Assembly: GCF_000172795.2 (NCBI RefSeq) | Contig: NZ_CP020947.1 | Span: forward strand, 2,669,001-2,733,000 | Direction of reading: 5' to 3' | Length of the DNA: 64,000 nucleotides | DNA from: Rhizobium sp. CIAT894 | GTDB lineage: Bacteria > Pseudomonadota > Alphaproteobacteria > Rhizobiales > Rhizobiaceae | Shown: positions 43,358-51,996 of the stretch, piece by piece | How the letters are laid out: each line of letters begins with the position of its first letter | How positions within the stretch are numbered: the stretch's first letter is position 1 | Program-made: the position numbers and the translations under genes | Notes under the pieces: model-generated | Told to the model about the DNA's origin: nothing | The model's database searches: none | Seen by the model: the letters and a program-made list of their open reading frames with translations, nothing else

Positions 43358-45714
43358 TGGATGCACGATCATCGAAAAGACCAGCTAGACTGGGCTCGTT
43401 TCGGGCAAAGTTCATCCTGGTCGTCGGTGGGGCCGTCCTCTTCGACTTGCTGGTCAGCGGCGGACTGGCGCTTTGGAACGTTCAGAGGCTATCGCGCGAC
43501 GCAACGCTCGAGGTCGGCCAGGGTCTTGAAGCGGCAAGCCAGGAATATATCCGCACCTATGCAGATTCGACCGCAGCTCAGGTGGGTTTGCTCCTGCGGC
43601 AGGTTCATAACGACGTCGACACGCTGGCCGGTGTGCTGCAGGCGCAGATCGACGATCCCGAACGCAACGCCGACGTCGGGGCCGCAATCGCCCGCACATC
43701 TCCCGGCAGCGTCAGCCTTTCCTACGATCAGAATGGGAGATGGGCTCAGAATGCTCAGGGCTCCGCCTCGGTCGTCAGCGTCTGGGGGTATCTGCTCGGA
43801 CCGGACCACAAGCCGACAGCCGACGTCGAGAGCGATATCCGGACGAGCGCGGTTCTGGATCTCGTTGCGCCGAGCCTGATGCAGCACGGTGCTTCAAAGC
43901 TGCAGATGTATTATATCGGCTCGAAAGAACGACCGATCTTCAGGACAGCACCCTACACCGACCAGGCCCAGACCTTCGACCGGCTTTATCCCGGTCACAA
44001 CGACGCCAATTTCTGGGACTTCTTCTTTCCCGGCCTTTATGAGTCCTGGCAGGGCTGGGCCAAAGACATGAAAACGCGACCGGTCGCCGACGATATCACC
44101 CAGACCGCTCCCTATACCGATGCCATTACCGGCAAGCTGATCGTCAGTTTCTTTCATCCATTGTGGACCGCCGACAGGAAGGATGTCGCCGGGACGGCCG
44201 GCGCCGACATTACGCTCGACCAGCTCGCGCAGACGGTTGAAAATGTCAAAGTGGCCCAGTCCGGTTTCGGATTTCTGGTGATGTCCGACGGCAACGTCGT
44301 CGCGATCAACAGCACGGGCGAAAAAACCCTCGGTCTGCGCTCTGCAAGCGATGCGAGCGGAACCGGAGTGACCGGCCTGGAGCGTTCCCTCAAGGGAAGC
44401 TCTCAGCCGGCGATCGCCAAGCTGGCCCTCGACCGCGAACAGGGTATTCAACATTTGCTGCTGCAGCAGGACGGCAGCGAGGTCCCCTATATCGCGATCG
44501 TGAAGAAACTGCCTGCGACCAATCTCTGGTCCAGCGGCCCGGTCCGCCAGGAAGCGATGTCGCTTGGCGTGGTCGTGCCTGAACGGGAGATCGAAGCCTC
44601 GCTCTATGCGGCCCAGGCCAAGATTTCCGAGGCGACGAACAGGATCGTGCTCTACCAGATTCTGGCGATCCTGATGTCATTGCTGATCGTAACAATCGCG
44701 GTATTTGCCGCCTCGAAACGAATAACCAGCGGAATCAGCGCATTGGCGGGTGCAGCCAAACGCATTCAGGCGAAGGATTATTCGGTCAGGGTGGCCATAA
44801 CAAGCAAGGATGAGGTCGGCGAGGCTGGCGAAGCCTTCAACCGGATGGCCGAAGAGATCAGCTATCACACGGAAAATCTCGAGCAGCTCGTCGAGGAGCG
44901 AACCGCGCAAATCGAGGATGCCAAGGAAGAGATTTCGACGCTGAACGCCCAGCTCCAGCGGGAAAACCGGCGTCTTGGAACGGAGCTCGCCGTCGCCGAG
45001 AGAATCCAGCTGATGGTGCTGCCGCTGGATCAGGAGCTCGAGGCGTTCCAGGCACTCGAGATAGCCGCCTATATGAGACCCGCCGAAGAGGTCGGCGGCG
45101 ATTATTACGACGTCTTGAAGAACGGTAGCCGGCTGAAGATCGGCATCGGCGACGTCACCGGGCACGGGCTCGAAAGCGGCGTGTTGATGTTGATGGTTCA
45201 GTCCGTCGCCCGCGCCCTGCAGGAAGCCGGAAATACCGATGCGGTGAAATTTCTCACAGATCTGAACAGCGCCCTGTTTAAAAATATCGTCAGGACGAAA
45301 ATCGACAAACACCTCACTCTGGCATTTCTTGACTACGACGGAAAAGAGATGATCCTGTCGGGACAACACGAGGAAGTTGTCATCGTGCGGGCAAACGGCA
45401 AGGTCGAGCGCATCAACACCATGGATCTGGGCATTCCGATCGGGCTGGAAGCCGATATCTCAGCCTTCATCAAAACCCGCAAGATCGCATTCGAAAAAGG
45501 GGACCTCATACTTCTGCATACGGATGGCGTCACGGAAGCCGAAAACGACGCCGGAGAGCTGTTCGGCATGGAACGGCTGTGCCGTGAAGCCGTTCGCTTG
45601 AAGGATCTGAGCGCTGAGAAAGTCGTTTCCGAAATTGTCGCGACACTCATGCTCTTTATCGGATCGCAGAAAATCTACGACGACATTACGCTTCTGGCAG
45701 TACGGCATAGGTGA
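43357..45714 (+). CDS. Cache-HAMP-SpoIIE (PP2C) sensor phosphatase
   Basis: 785 aa. TM1 is at residues ~17-40. A large periplasmic double-Cache-type sensor spans ~41-427 (YTDAITGKLIVSFFHPLW, GTAGADITLDQLAQTVENVK are typical). TM2 is at ~430-452, HAMP at ~453-505, a coiled coil at ~505-545 and PP2C from ~545. The metal Asps are in EEVGGDYYDV, IGDVTGHGLESG, LLHTDGVTEAEND and YDDITLLAV. It would dephosphorylate the STAS proteins encoded next to it in response to an extracellular signal, as RsbU/SiaA-type phosphatases do. It overlaps the previous gene by one base and is followed after 3 bp by the next. Confidence 0.93.
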   Translation: MDARSSKRPARLGSFRAKFILVVGGAVLFDLLVSGGLALWNVQRLSRDATLEVGQGLEAASQEYIRTYADSTAAQVGLLLRQVHNDVDTLAGVLQAQIDDPERNADVGAAIARTSPGSVSLSYDQNGRWAQNAQGSASVVSVWGYLLGPDHKPTADVESDIRTSAVLDLVAPSLMQHGASKLQMYYIGSKERPIFRTAPYTDQAQTFDRLYPGHNDANFWDFFFPGLYESWQGWAKDMKTRPVADDITQTAPYTDAITGKLIVSFFHPLWTADRKDVAGTAGADITLDQLAQTVENVKVAQSGFGFLVMSDGNVVAINSTGEKTLGLRSASDASGTGVTGLERSLKGSSQPAIAKLALDREQGIQHLLLQQDGSEVPYIAIVKKLPATNLWSSGPVRQEAMSLGVVVPEREIEASLYAAQAKISEATNRIVLYQILAILMSLLIVTIAVFAASKRITSGISALAGAAKRIQAKDYSVRVAITSKDEVGEAGEAFNRMAEEISYHTENLEQLVEERTAQIEDAKEEISTLNAQLQRENRRLGTELAVAERIQLMVLPLDQELEAFQALEIAAYMRPAEEVGGDYYDVLKNGSRLKIGIGDVTGHGLESGVLMLMVQSVARALQEAGNTDAVKFLTDLNSALFKNIVRTKIDKHLTLAFLDYDGKEMILSGQHEEVVIVRANGKVERINTMDLGIPIGLEADISAFIKTRKIAFEKGDLILLHTDGVTEAENDAGELFGMERLCREAVRLKDLSAEKVVSEIVATLMLFIGSQKIYDDITLLAVRHR

Positions 45715-45717
45715 GAC

Positions 45718-46278
45718 ATGACCCCAACGGTCTACGGCATTGAATCTCTGACCGACATAAGCCTGGATTCCGGCACGCGCCTGACCTTGACGGACGGCCC
45801 GCTTCAACTGGGATGGAAGCACTCGGGAATGACGGCTGACTTTATAGCGCAGGTCATGGCGCTGCAGTATTCGCGTTCGAAGAAAGACTACGTGCAGGCG
45901 CATCATGACATCGGATACCTCAGCAACGAGCTGATCGAAAACGCCGTGAAGTTTCGACAGCCTGGCGAGATCCTCATTGAAGCCAGCATTTTCCAGGAAA
46001 GCTTTATGATTAGGGTGAAAAACACCATCGATGGCGTGACATCCTCTCGCTTTCAGCAATTGCTGCATCGCTTTCAATCGAGGGACCCCGGCGAACTTCT
46101 TCTTGAGCAAATCGAAACCAACGCGATATCGCCGGCAAGCGGTTCGGGCTTGGGATTGCTCACGCTTCTCAGCGACTACGACGCGAAAATGGCCTGGGCA
46201 TTCGAAGGGAGTGATGACCAGCCTGTCATACTGACGACGACTGCAGCCGTGGCGATGCCGCCCTCCTCCAATCCGTGA
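45718..46278 (+). CDS. slr1658-like HATPase regulator
   Basis: 186 aa. The N-box is intact (HHDIGYLSNELIENAVKFRQPG, with Glu71 and Asn75), followed by strand ILIEASIFQESFMIRVKNT and a G-rich block SGSGLGLLTLLSDYDAKMAWAFE, close to the cyanobacterial slr1658 type of anti-sigma kinase. It likely phosphorylates the partner STAS protein or sequesters a target in the cytoplasm. It starts 3 bp after the phosphatase gene and precedes the STAS gene by 7 bp, completing a phosphatase-kinase-antagonist triad. The kinase role is by homology pattern, not shown. Confidence 0.8.
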   Translation: MTPTVYGIESLTDISLDSGTRLTLTDGPLQLGWKHSGMTADFIAQVMALQYSRSKKDYVQAHHDIGYLSNELIENAVKFRQPGEILIEASIFQESFMIRVKNTIDGVTSSRFQQLLHRFQSRDPGELLLEQIETNAISPASGSGLGLLTLLSDYDAKMAWAFEGSDDQPVILTTTAAVAMPPSSNP

Positions 46279-46285
46279 GCGAAGA

Positions 46286-46624
46286 ATGGAAATCAGCGAC
46301 GAAAATTTCCGCGTATGGGCGGAACAAAACGAAGTGTATTTCGACGGCGTCTTCCGGCTGGCCGGACCGGACGCCTATGCACCCATTTATTCATTGATAA
46401 CAGCCCTGCTTCATGAGGGGCACAAACAGGTGATATTCAATCTCACCGGCCTCGAGTTCCTCAATTCCTCGGGCATCAATCTGCTCGCCAAGTTGACGAT
46501 CGAAGCCAGAAAGATGGGCGACCTTCTGCTTGTCGTCAAAGGCACCAATCAATATCCCTGGCAAGCCAAGTCGCTGCCGAACCTCAAGAAGCTGCACCCG
46601 CTTCTCGATTTGCGTTTGGCGTGA
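46286..46624 (+). CDS. slr1659-like STAS (anti-anti-sigma) protein
   Basis: 112 aa. MEISDENFRVWAEQNEVYFD opens the domain; FDGVFRLAGPDAYAPIYSLI and VIFNLTGLEFLNSSGINLLAKLTIEAR are the STAS strand-helix core. The expected phosphoacceptor Ser is in NSSGI (Ser61 or Ser62). The end (QYPWQAKSLPNLKKLHPLLDLRLA) resembles slr1659-type proteins. It is the last gene of the locus; the partner-switching output (diguanylate cyclase, sigma factor or other target) is not evident from the window apart from the GGDEF-EAL gene at the 5' end. Confidence 0.85.
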   Translation: MEISDENFRVWAEQNEVYFDGVFRLAGPDAYAPIYSLITALLHEGHKQVIFNLTGLEFLNSSGINLLAKLTIEARKMGDLLLVVKGTNQYPWQAKSLPNLKKLHPLLDLRLA

Positions 46625-47143
46625 GTGGGAGCAAGGCAGGTGATGGGTTGGCCCCGCGACGCCGGTGGGCGCCGTGGGGATGCTCGGCTCAAGGCCATCG
46701 CTGTCCGGTTCGGACCGCCGTGTGGGGCACCCCCCTCTGCCCTGCCGGGCATCTCCCCCACAAGGAGGGAGATCGGCTGGGCGCGATGGCTTCCCCAAAC
46801 AACCAAAAAAGTGATTGTCGATGTCGTCAGAGAGGGAGCGATGGTCCACCCCCCAGCCGATCTCCACCCTTGTGGGGGAGATGCCCGGCAGGGCAGAGGG
46901 GGGTGCCACACGGCACCTTCTCCACCCTCATTCCTATGCTCGTCATAAGGGAGACGTAAGCGATATCGCCTCGCCGCCGCCCGGATGGCATGTGGATTTG
47001 TTAAGTATTTCAAGTTGTTTAGGACCATAGTCCGACCGACATCGGACCTCGGGCCGATGTGGAAGACGCAAACAAGGTCTAACCTCCGACATCTCCACAC
47101 GCGATGCACCCACATCGCGCTTGATGATCCGACCCGGAGGAAG
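46625..47143. other. Intergenic region dominated by a mosaic repeat
   Basis: It holds mosaic repeat copy B (46722-46910) and AT-richer DNA from about 46990 (TTGTTAAGTATTTCAAGTTG), which is probably the promoter region of the Gly/Asn-rich gene. Several open frames cross the repeat in all directions, but they are by-products of its GC-rich arms. Confidence 0.6.
46722..46910. repeat. Mosaic intergenic repeat, copy B
   Basis: Same arms as copy A at 8440-8626: CTGCCCTGCCGGGCATCTCC at 46739 on and GGGGGAGATGCCCGGCAGGG at 46873 on. The centre shares GATGGCTTCCCCAA and AGAGGGAGCGATGGTC but differs between them. Here the right arm is preceded by CAGCCGATCTCCACC, making its inverted symmetry with GGAGGGAGATCGGCTGG better than in copy A, so copy B is closer to an ancestral element. 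Confidence 0.85.
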
Positions 47144-47788
47144 ATGATGCGAATAGTAACCTTGGCGTCCTTGGCCGCGCTGTCGCTGGCCCTTGCAGCA
47201 AGCCCGGCAACCATTGCAGGCTTCGACATGTCAGCACTGGCGAAGGACGGTGGTAACGGTGGTGGAAATGGCGGCGGCAACGGCGGCGGCAATGGAAACA
47301 GCGGTCACGACAGCGGTAACCACGGCAGCAGCAACCAGGGCAGCGGTTCAACCCACGGCAAATCCTCAGGCGTGAAAGGCAAATCCACCGAGGCAGGCGG
47401 CAAGTCCAAGTCTGCCAGGGATGACGGCACAAAAACCGCCACAAAAGAGAAGAACCTCTCGGCGCAGATGGCCGGCCTGAACTCTCTGAAGCGGAATTAC
47501 AGGGCGTTGATGCATACGTCGGATCCACGCGTGACCGCCATCTCGGCCTATGCCATGGCCTATGCCCAGTACGAACTCGACAATGGAACCGAGCCTGCCG
47601 CCGATGATCCTCTGTTGGGGGACGCGGCACTGGAGGAGGCATTGGCTTCCGCAACGAAAACCGGTCAGGTCAGCCCGGCTGTTCTGGACGAAGCCAAGAC
47701 CATCCTTGGAGTTGGCGACGCGAATGGAAAGATTGATCAAATCCGCACCTCGCTGGAAAACGTCCCCCGGCAAACGTCAGACGAATAG
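47144..47788 (+). CDS. Exported Gly/Asn-rich protein
   Basis: 214 aa; ATG at 47144 or 47147 after CCCGGAGGAAG. A signal peptide (MMRIVTLASLAALSLALAASPATIA) is followed by a low-complexity tract of GGN/GNSG units (residues ~36-65) and a Lys/Ser-rich stretch. A structured-looking C-terminal ~95 residues follows: LSAQMAGLNSLKRNYRALMH ... DPRVTAISAYAMAYAQYELDNG ... LDEAKTILGVGD. The C-terminal part is found in many rhizobial exported proteins, but no function is known. The frame is open upstream to 46985 without a credible start. A terminator follows at 47850. Confidence 0.7.
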   Translation: MMRIVTLASLAALSLALAASPATIAGFDMSALAKDGGNGGGNGGGNGGGNGNSGHDSGNHGSSNQGSGSTHGKSSGVKGKSTEAGGKSKSARDDGTKTATKEKNLSAQMAGLNSLKRNYRALMHTSDPRVTAISAYAMAYAQYELDNGTEPAADDPLLGDAALEEALASATKTGQVSPAVLDEAKTILGVGDANGKIDQIRTSLENVPRQTSDE

Positions 47789-47849
47789 CCGCGAGTGAGG
47801 TGCAGGCGGTGCGAAGCGCCCAGTGGTATCCGCTCCGCACTAAATTAAG

Positions 47850-47894
47850 AGAGCATTTCCGTCTTTGTTAGAGTGGCGGAAGTGCTCTTTTTTT
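47850..47894 (+). terminator. Rho-independent terminator
   Basis: AGAGCATTTCCG pairs with CGGAAGTGCTCT (12 positions with one mismatch) across a 15-nt loop and is followed by TTTTTT. It lies 60 bp after the Gly/Asn-rich gene stop. Confidence 0.8.
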
Positions 47895-48266
47895 GCGTAA
47901 TTTCGAGCACAAAGCTGCTGTCGGAGATCGATGAGGGCAGCCCCCCATGCGCCTGCCGGCACCTTTCCGCTTTGACGGGGAGAAGGGGATATACCGCAAC
48001 CTCTCCGTTCCCTCGCAGGGTAAACCCCCTCGCCCCGTCTGCCGGGACAGCAGTATCCCGGCCACATCTTGACCAAGAAGCGTCGGGCGTTTCGAAGATG
48101 CCGTCATTGGCGGGACGGCTGCTTTGCGCCGGATGCGCCTATTGGCCGAGGAGACAATCGGCTCGGCAAACCGGTATAGTCGATCCCGGACCGACCCTGG
48201 ATGGCCCTCACGGCACTCGGGAATCGCTCACCATTGGCAGACGTGCAGTCAACGACGGAGAGCCCG
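47895..48266. other. Intergenic region upstream of the GST gene
   Basis: About 370 bp. It contains short GC-rich repeats (for example GGGGAGAAGGGGATATACCG) like those near 13665, but no gene. An in-frame extension of the GST to 48201 exists without a start signal. Confidence 0.4.
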
Positions 48267-48943
48267 ATGTACATTCTTTTTGGTGGTGACTTCACCCGTG
48301 CAACGCTCGTTCAATGGGTTCTCGAAGAAGGCAAGATCGAATACGAGCTTAGAAAAATCGACATTATCAATGGCGAGCACCGTTCCGCCGAATTCCTCGC
48401 CATAAACCCTGCCGGTTTGGTCCCGGTGCTGATTACCCCGGAAGGCGACGCACTCTATGAGGTCGCTGCACTGATGTTGTACCTGGCTGACCGGCACCAG
48501 CTCACGGAACTGGCTCCCACATCGACCGACCCGGACAGGGGGCATTTTCTCTCCGCGATATTCCATATCGCCGGAGACATACAATCCGAGATGAAGCGCT
48601 TCCATTTCCCGCACCGCTTTTCCCTGAGAAGCAAAGACAACGGCGGAATTCAGAATTTGGCAAAGTCGCTCGTCATGAGCCGATTGCGCGTGATGAACAC
48701 CAGACTGGCGCAACGAGGTCCCTACGTACTGGGAACTCGATTTTCCCTTGCGGATTTCTATCTGTGTTTTGGGTCGCATACCTCGACCGCAAAGCCGTAT
48801 GCACGCAGCTTCCGTCGATTGCCAGGCTTTACGATTTGGTTCGCGCTCGCCCGATCGCAATTCCGTATCTCGAAGAGACCGAGAGGATGGCAGACGCCTA
48901 TGCGGAGATGATGAAACAGAATCCGAGCGGCGTCATTTCCTGA
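48267..48943 (+). pseudogene. Glutathione S-transferase-like gene with a C-terminal frameshift
   Basis: It starts at ATG 48267 (CGGAGAGCCCG upstream). The N-terminal thioredoxin-like part reads MYILFGGDFTRATLVQWVLEEG, then NPAGLVPVLITPEGDALYEVAALMLYLADRH, a normal GST. At ADFYLCF (48741-48762) the frame shifts: one missing T in the run GTTTTGGG gives a wrong tail ending at 48911. Adding one T restores WVAYLDRKAVCTQLPSIARL ... YLEETERMADAYAEMM and a stop at 48941-48943, total about 226 aa. The break is near the C-terminal helices, so some activity might survive. A sequencing error in a homopolymer is equally likely. Confidence 0.8.
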
Positions 48944-49022
48944 CCGGATCCGGCGCTTTTGCCCTGCTGGAATCGCAAGCCGCGTTTGGGCTTCCCGTTC
49001 CCGGAGTTGGCCGACAGACGCC

Positions 49023-51806
49023 TCAAGCCGCCTTTTCAACCACCGGCTCGCGCATCGCCTGCGGCTTTCCGAGCAGATAACCTTGGGCCTCGTCGCACTG
49101 TTCTTCCAGAAGCGTGTCAAGTTGTGCCTGGGTTTCCACGCCTTCCGCCAGAACCGGCACCTCCAGGCTGCGGCCCAGCGCCAGGATGGCGCGGACGATC
49201 GCCTTGGATTGGGCATTGCTTTCGACCTCGGCCATGAAGCTTTTGTCGAGTTTGATCTTGTCGAAGGGGAAGGAGCGCAGCGTTTCCAGCGAGGAATAGC
49301 CGGTGCCGAAATCGTCGATGGCGATCGAGACGCCGAGCGCCTTCATCTCGCGCATGGTGCTGAGCGCCTTGTCCTTGTCGATGATGATGGAGCTTTCGGT
49401 GATCTCGATTTCGAGGCGGCGTGGGTCGAGGCCGGTTTCGGCAAGGATGCCAGCGATCACGGCCGCCATGTCGGCATGGCCGAGCTGGACGGGCGAGAGG
49501 TTGACGGCAATCTTGTGGCCGTTGCTCCAGCTCGCCGCCTCCCGGCAGGCTTCGCGCAGCACCCATTCGCCGATCGGCAGGATGGCGCCGCATTCCTCGG
49601 CAAGACCGATGAAATCCATCGGCGGGATATTGCCGCGCTCGTGATGGCGCCAGCGCAGCAGAACCTCGTAGCCGGTGATCTCTCCCGTCCGCACCGATTT
49701 CTGCACCTGATAATGCAGATGCAGTTCGTTGCGGTCGATGCAGGCCCAGAGATCGTTGGCGAGCGCGCGGCGGCGGCGCGCGGTCTCGTCCATGGCAGCC
49801 TCGTAGAAGCAGACCTTCTGCAGCAGGGATTGTTTGGCGCGGTACATCGCAAGGTCGGCATTGGCGAGAAGCCCGTCGACGCTCTCGGCATCGCTCGGAT
49901 AGATCGCCACCCCAAGGCTGGCGCCGGTCTTGATCTCGAAGCCGTCGACGGAGATCATGCCGACCAGGGCGCCTTCCAGGCGCGCGATGAAATCATGCAA
50001 CGCGCTCAAATCGTCGAAGCGCCTGGTCGCGGCGAACTCGTCTCCGCCGAAGCGGGCGATGAACTCGCCCTCCTGCAGCGCCTCGCCGAGACGGCGCGTC
50101 AGCTCGACCAGCACCATATCGCCGGTGCCGTGCCCGTGCTGGTCGTTGACTTCCTTGAACTTGTCGAGATCGATGCCGATCACCGCAACCTTGCCCCTCA
50201 CCCGGTCGGCGACCATCATCTCCTCGGCGACGCGCTCGCCGAACTGCAGCCGGTTCGGCAGGCCCGTCAGCGCATCGTGCTTGGCGAGGAAAGCAACCTG
50301 CTCCTCGGATTTCACGCGATCGGAAATATCCTCGAAAGTGACGACCCAGCCGCCATTCGGCAGGATGTTGACATGCTGCTGGATGGAGATGCCGCTCGGA
50401 TATTTGTGAACCGCGCTGCCGGCCTCGCCCCTGATCAGCGCCATGTTCCTGATATAATGGGCCTCGGCCCGGGCCGCCGCTTCCGCCGCGTCCTCAGTGT
50501 TGGCGGCATAGCCGATTTCGACAATCTGCCTGTAGTGCATGCCGGGACGCACCGATCCTTCGGGAAATTTGAAGATTTCGAGATAACGCTTGTTGCACAG
50601 CACCAGACGCTCGTCCCCATCGAACATGCAGATGCCCTGCCCCATGTTTTCGAGCGCGACATCGAGATTGCGGGTGACCTCCTCGATCCGGTCGGCATCC
50701 GCCTTCTGCTTGCTGTTATCCTTGGTAATCTTGGCATAGCCGATCAGCGCGCCGGTTTCGTCATAGATCGGGTCGATGACGACATAGGCCCAGAAGGAGG
50801 AGCCGTCCTTGCGGTAACGCCAGCCCTGGGCTTCGAACTTGCCCTCGGTGCGGGCCGTCTGAAGCGCCCGCTGCGGCAGGCCATTGCGGCGATCTTCCTC
50901 AGAATAGAACAGCGAGAAATCCTTGCCGACGATCTCATCGGCGCTATAACCCTTGGCGCGCTCGGCGCCGGCATTCCAGTTGCTGACCTTGCCATCCGGA
51001 TCGAGCATGTAGATCGCGTAGTCGGTCACGCCTTGGACCAGGAGCTTGAAATTGCGCTCCGCCCCGGCGGTCTTGGCCTCCGAGCGCACGGCGAAGATGG
51101 CGGCGGCAAAACCGGCCGCCAGCAGCGAAAAGGTGACGGCGGCAATCGTCACCACCATGACACCAGGCGAAAGCAGCGTCGCGGGATCGAGCGATACCAC
51201 GCCCGGCGTGACGGTAACGCCCGCCATCGCGGTGAAATGCAGTGCGACGACCCCTGATGTCAACAGAAGTGTGGGCGCAAGCCCGCGCAAGATCGGCCGC
51301 TCGCCCCTGCCCGCAAAGCGAAAGGCGGCGACCGAAAAGGCGATACCGAGAACGATCGACGCCGTCACGAACTGCGCGTCCCAGGAAATCTCTCCCGGGA
51401 ATTCGATGGCCAGCATGCCGGTAAAATGCATCGACGCGATGCCGGCGCCGAAGAGCACGCCGGCCAGAATATTCGCCATCCACCTGTCATAGCCGATTTT
51501 CGCCGCAACCGCGCCCGTCGTCGCCACGATCGCTACCAGCAGCGAGACCAGCGTCAGCCCGGCATGATAGCCGACGACGACACCGGGATCATAAGCCAGC
51601 ATGGCGACGAAATGCGTCGCCCAGATCCCGAATCCACCCGCCGCCCCCGCCGTCAGCAGCCATACCCACCGCGCAGCACCCGCGGACGACGTCGCCCGAT
51701 CGAGCAGAACCATCGCGCAATGGCTGGCGAGAAAGCAGATCAAACCCGCAAGCCCGACCAGCGCGAGATCATGCTGCTCGGTGATGCATGTCAGAACGGT
51801 GAACAT
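49023..51806 (-). CDS. MHYT-PAS-GGDEF-EAL sensor
   Basis: 927 aa. Residues ~1-240 hold seven TM segments with the MHYT repeats ATHFVAM, SMHFTGM and LHFTAM, an integral-membrane sensor thought to bind metal or a gas. PAS domains follow (~255-370, DYAIYMLDPDGKVSNWNAGA; ~385-500, LENMGQGICMFDGDERLVLCN). GGDEF (~510-670) has the intact ARFGGDEF. EAL (~680-920) reads YEVLLRW (EVL in place of EAL), with AVNLSPVQL, EIEITES, AIDDFGTGYSS, KLDKSF and AEGVETQAQ all present. It is probably a bifunctional c-di-GMP enzyme or phosphodiesterase. It is the last core-type gene before the accessory region. Confidence 0.93.
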   Translation of the reverse strand: MFTVLTCITEQHDLALVGLAGLICFLASHCAMVLLDRATSSAGAARWVWLLTAGAAGGFGIWATHFVAMLAYDPGVVVGYHAGLTLVSLLVAIVATTGAVAAKIGYDRWMANILAGVLFGAGIASMHFTGMLAIEFPGEISWDAQFVTASIVLGIAFSVAAFRFAGRGERPILRGLAPTLLLTSGVVALHFTAMAGVTVTPGVVSLDPATLLSPGVMVVTIAAVTFSLLAAGFAAAIFAVRSEAKTAGAERNFKLLVQGVTDYAIYMLDPDGKVSNWNAGAERAKGYSADEIVGKDFSLFYSEEDRRNGLPQRALQTARTEGKFEAQGWRYRKDGSSFWAYVVIDPIYDETGALIGYAKITKDNSKQKADADRIEEVTRNLDVALENMGQGICMFDGDERLVLCNKRYLEIFKFPEGSVRPGMHYRQIVEIGYAANTEDAAEAAARAEAHYIRNMALIRGEAGSAVHKYPSGISIQQHVNILPNGGWVVTFEDISDRVKSEEQVAFLAKHDALTGLPNRLQFGERVAEEMMVADRVRGKVAVIGIDLDKFKEVNDQHGHGTGDMVLVELTRRLGEALQEGEFIARFGGDEFAATRRFDDLSALHDFIARLEGALVGMISVDGFEIKTGASLGVAIYPSDAESVDGLLANADLAMYRAKQSLLQKVCFYEAAMDETARRRRALANDLWACIDRNELHLHYQVQKSVRTGEITGYEVLLRWRHHERGNIPPMDFIGLAEECGAILPIGEWVLREACREAASWSNGHKIAVNLSPVQLGHADMAAVIAGILAETGLDPRRLEIEITESSIIIDKDKALSTMREMKALGVSIAIDDFGTGYSSLETLRSFPFDKIKLDKSFMAEVESNAQSKAIVRAILALGRSLEVPVLAEGVETQAQLDTLLEEQCDEAQGYLLGKPQAMREPVVEKAA

Positions 51807-51859
51807 GGAACGAGACCCTCGATTTGCGGGTCACGCTATGGGGCGGGCGCTTAAGGAAG

Positions 51860-51990
51860 GTTGAAGTGGTTAGGGCGGCTGGTTGGGATATCGCGCCAAA
51901 TTGGGCTGTTTTGGCGGGTTGTTTGGTGGGTTGTGGGATTAGGGTTTATGGTGGGTGTGTTGGTATGGTGAATGGATTTGTTTGGTAGGG
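51860..51990. other. G/T-rich strand-asymmetric tract
   Basis: Between the MHYT-PAS-GGDEF-EAL gene and the accessory genes the plus strand is almost free of C from about 51905 to 51985. It has five G3 runs at 51916-18, 51928-30, 51935-37, 51942-44 and 51953-55 with loops of 9, 4, 4 and 8 nt. Such a run pattern can fold as a G-quadruplex on the plus strand. It marks the edge of the lower-GC block. Confidence 0.6.
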
Positions 51991-51996
51991 ACAAGC

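Noticed and set aside
46625..46985. Several open frames of 70-250 codons crossing mosaic repeat copy B
   Set aside because: The same peptide pieces (LPGISPTRREIGWA) appear at repeat copy A, so they are translations of the repeat arms and not genes.
49083..51257. 724-codon plus-strand ORF opposite the MHYT-PAS-GGDEF-EAL gene
   Set aside because: A shadow of the high-GC coding strand; its protein is low-complexity in Asp, Gly, Arg and His and has no family resemblance. The minus-strand gene has intact domains.
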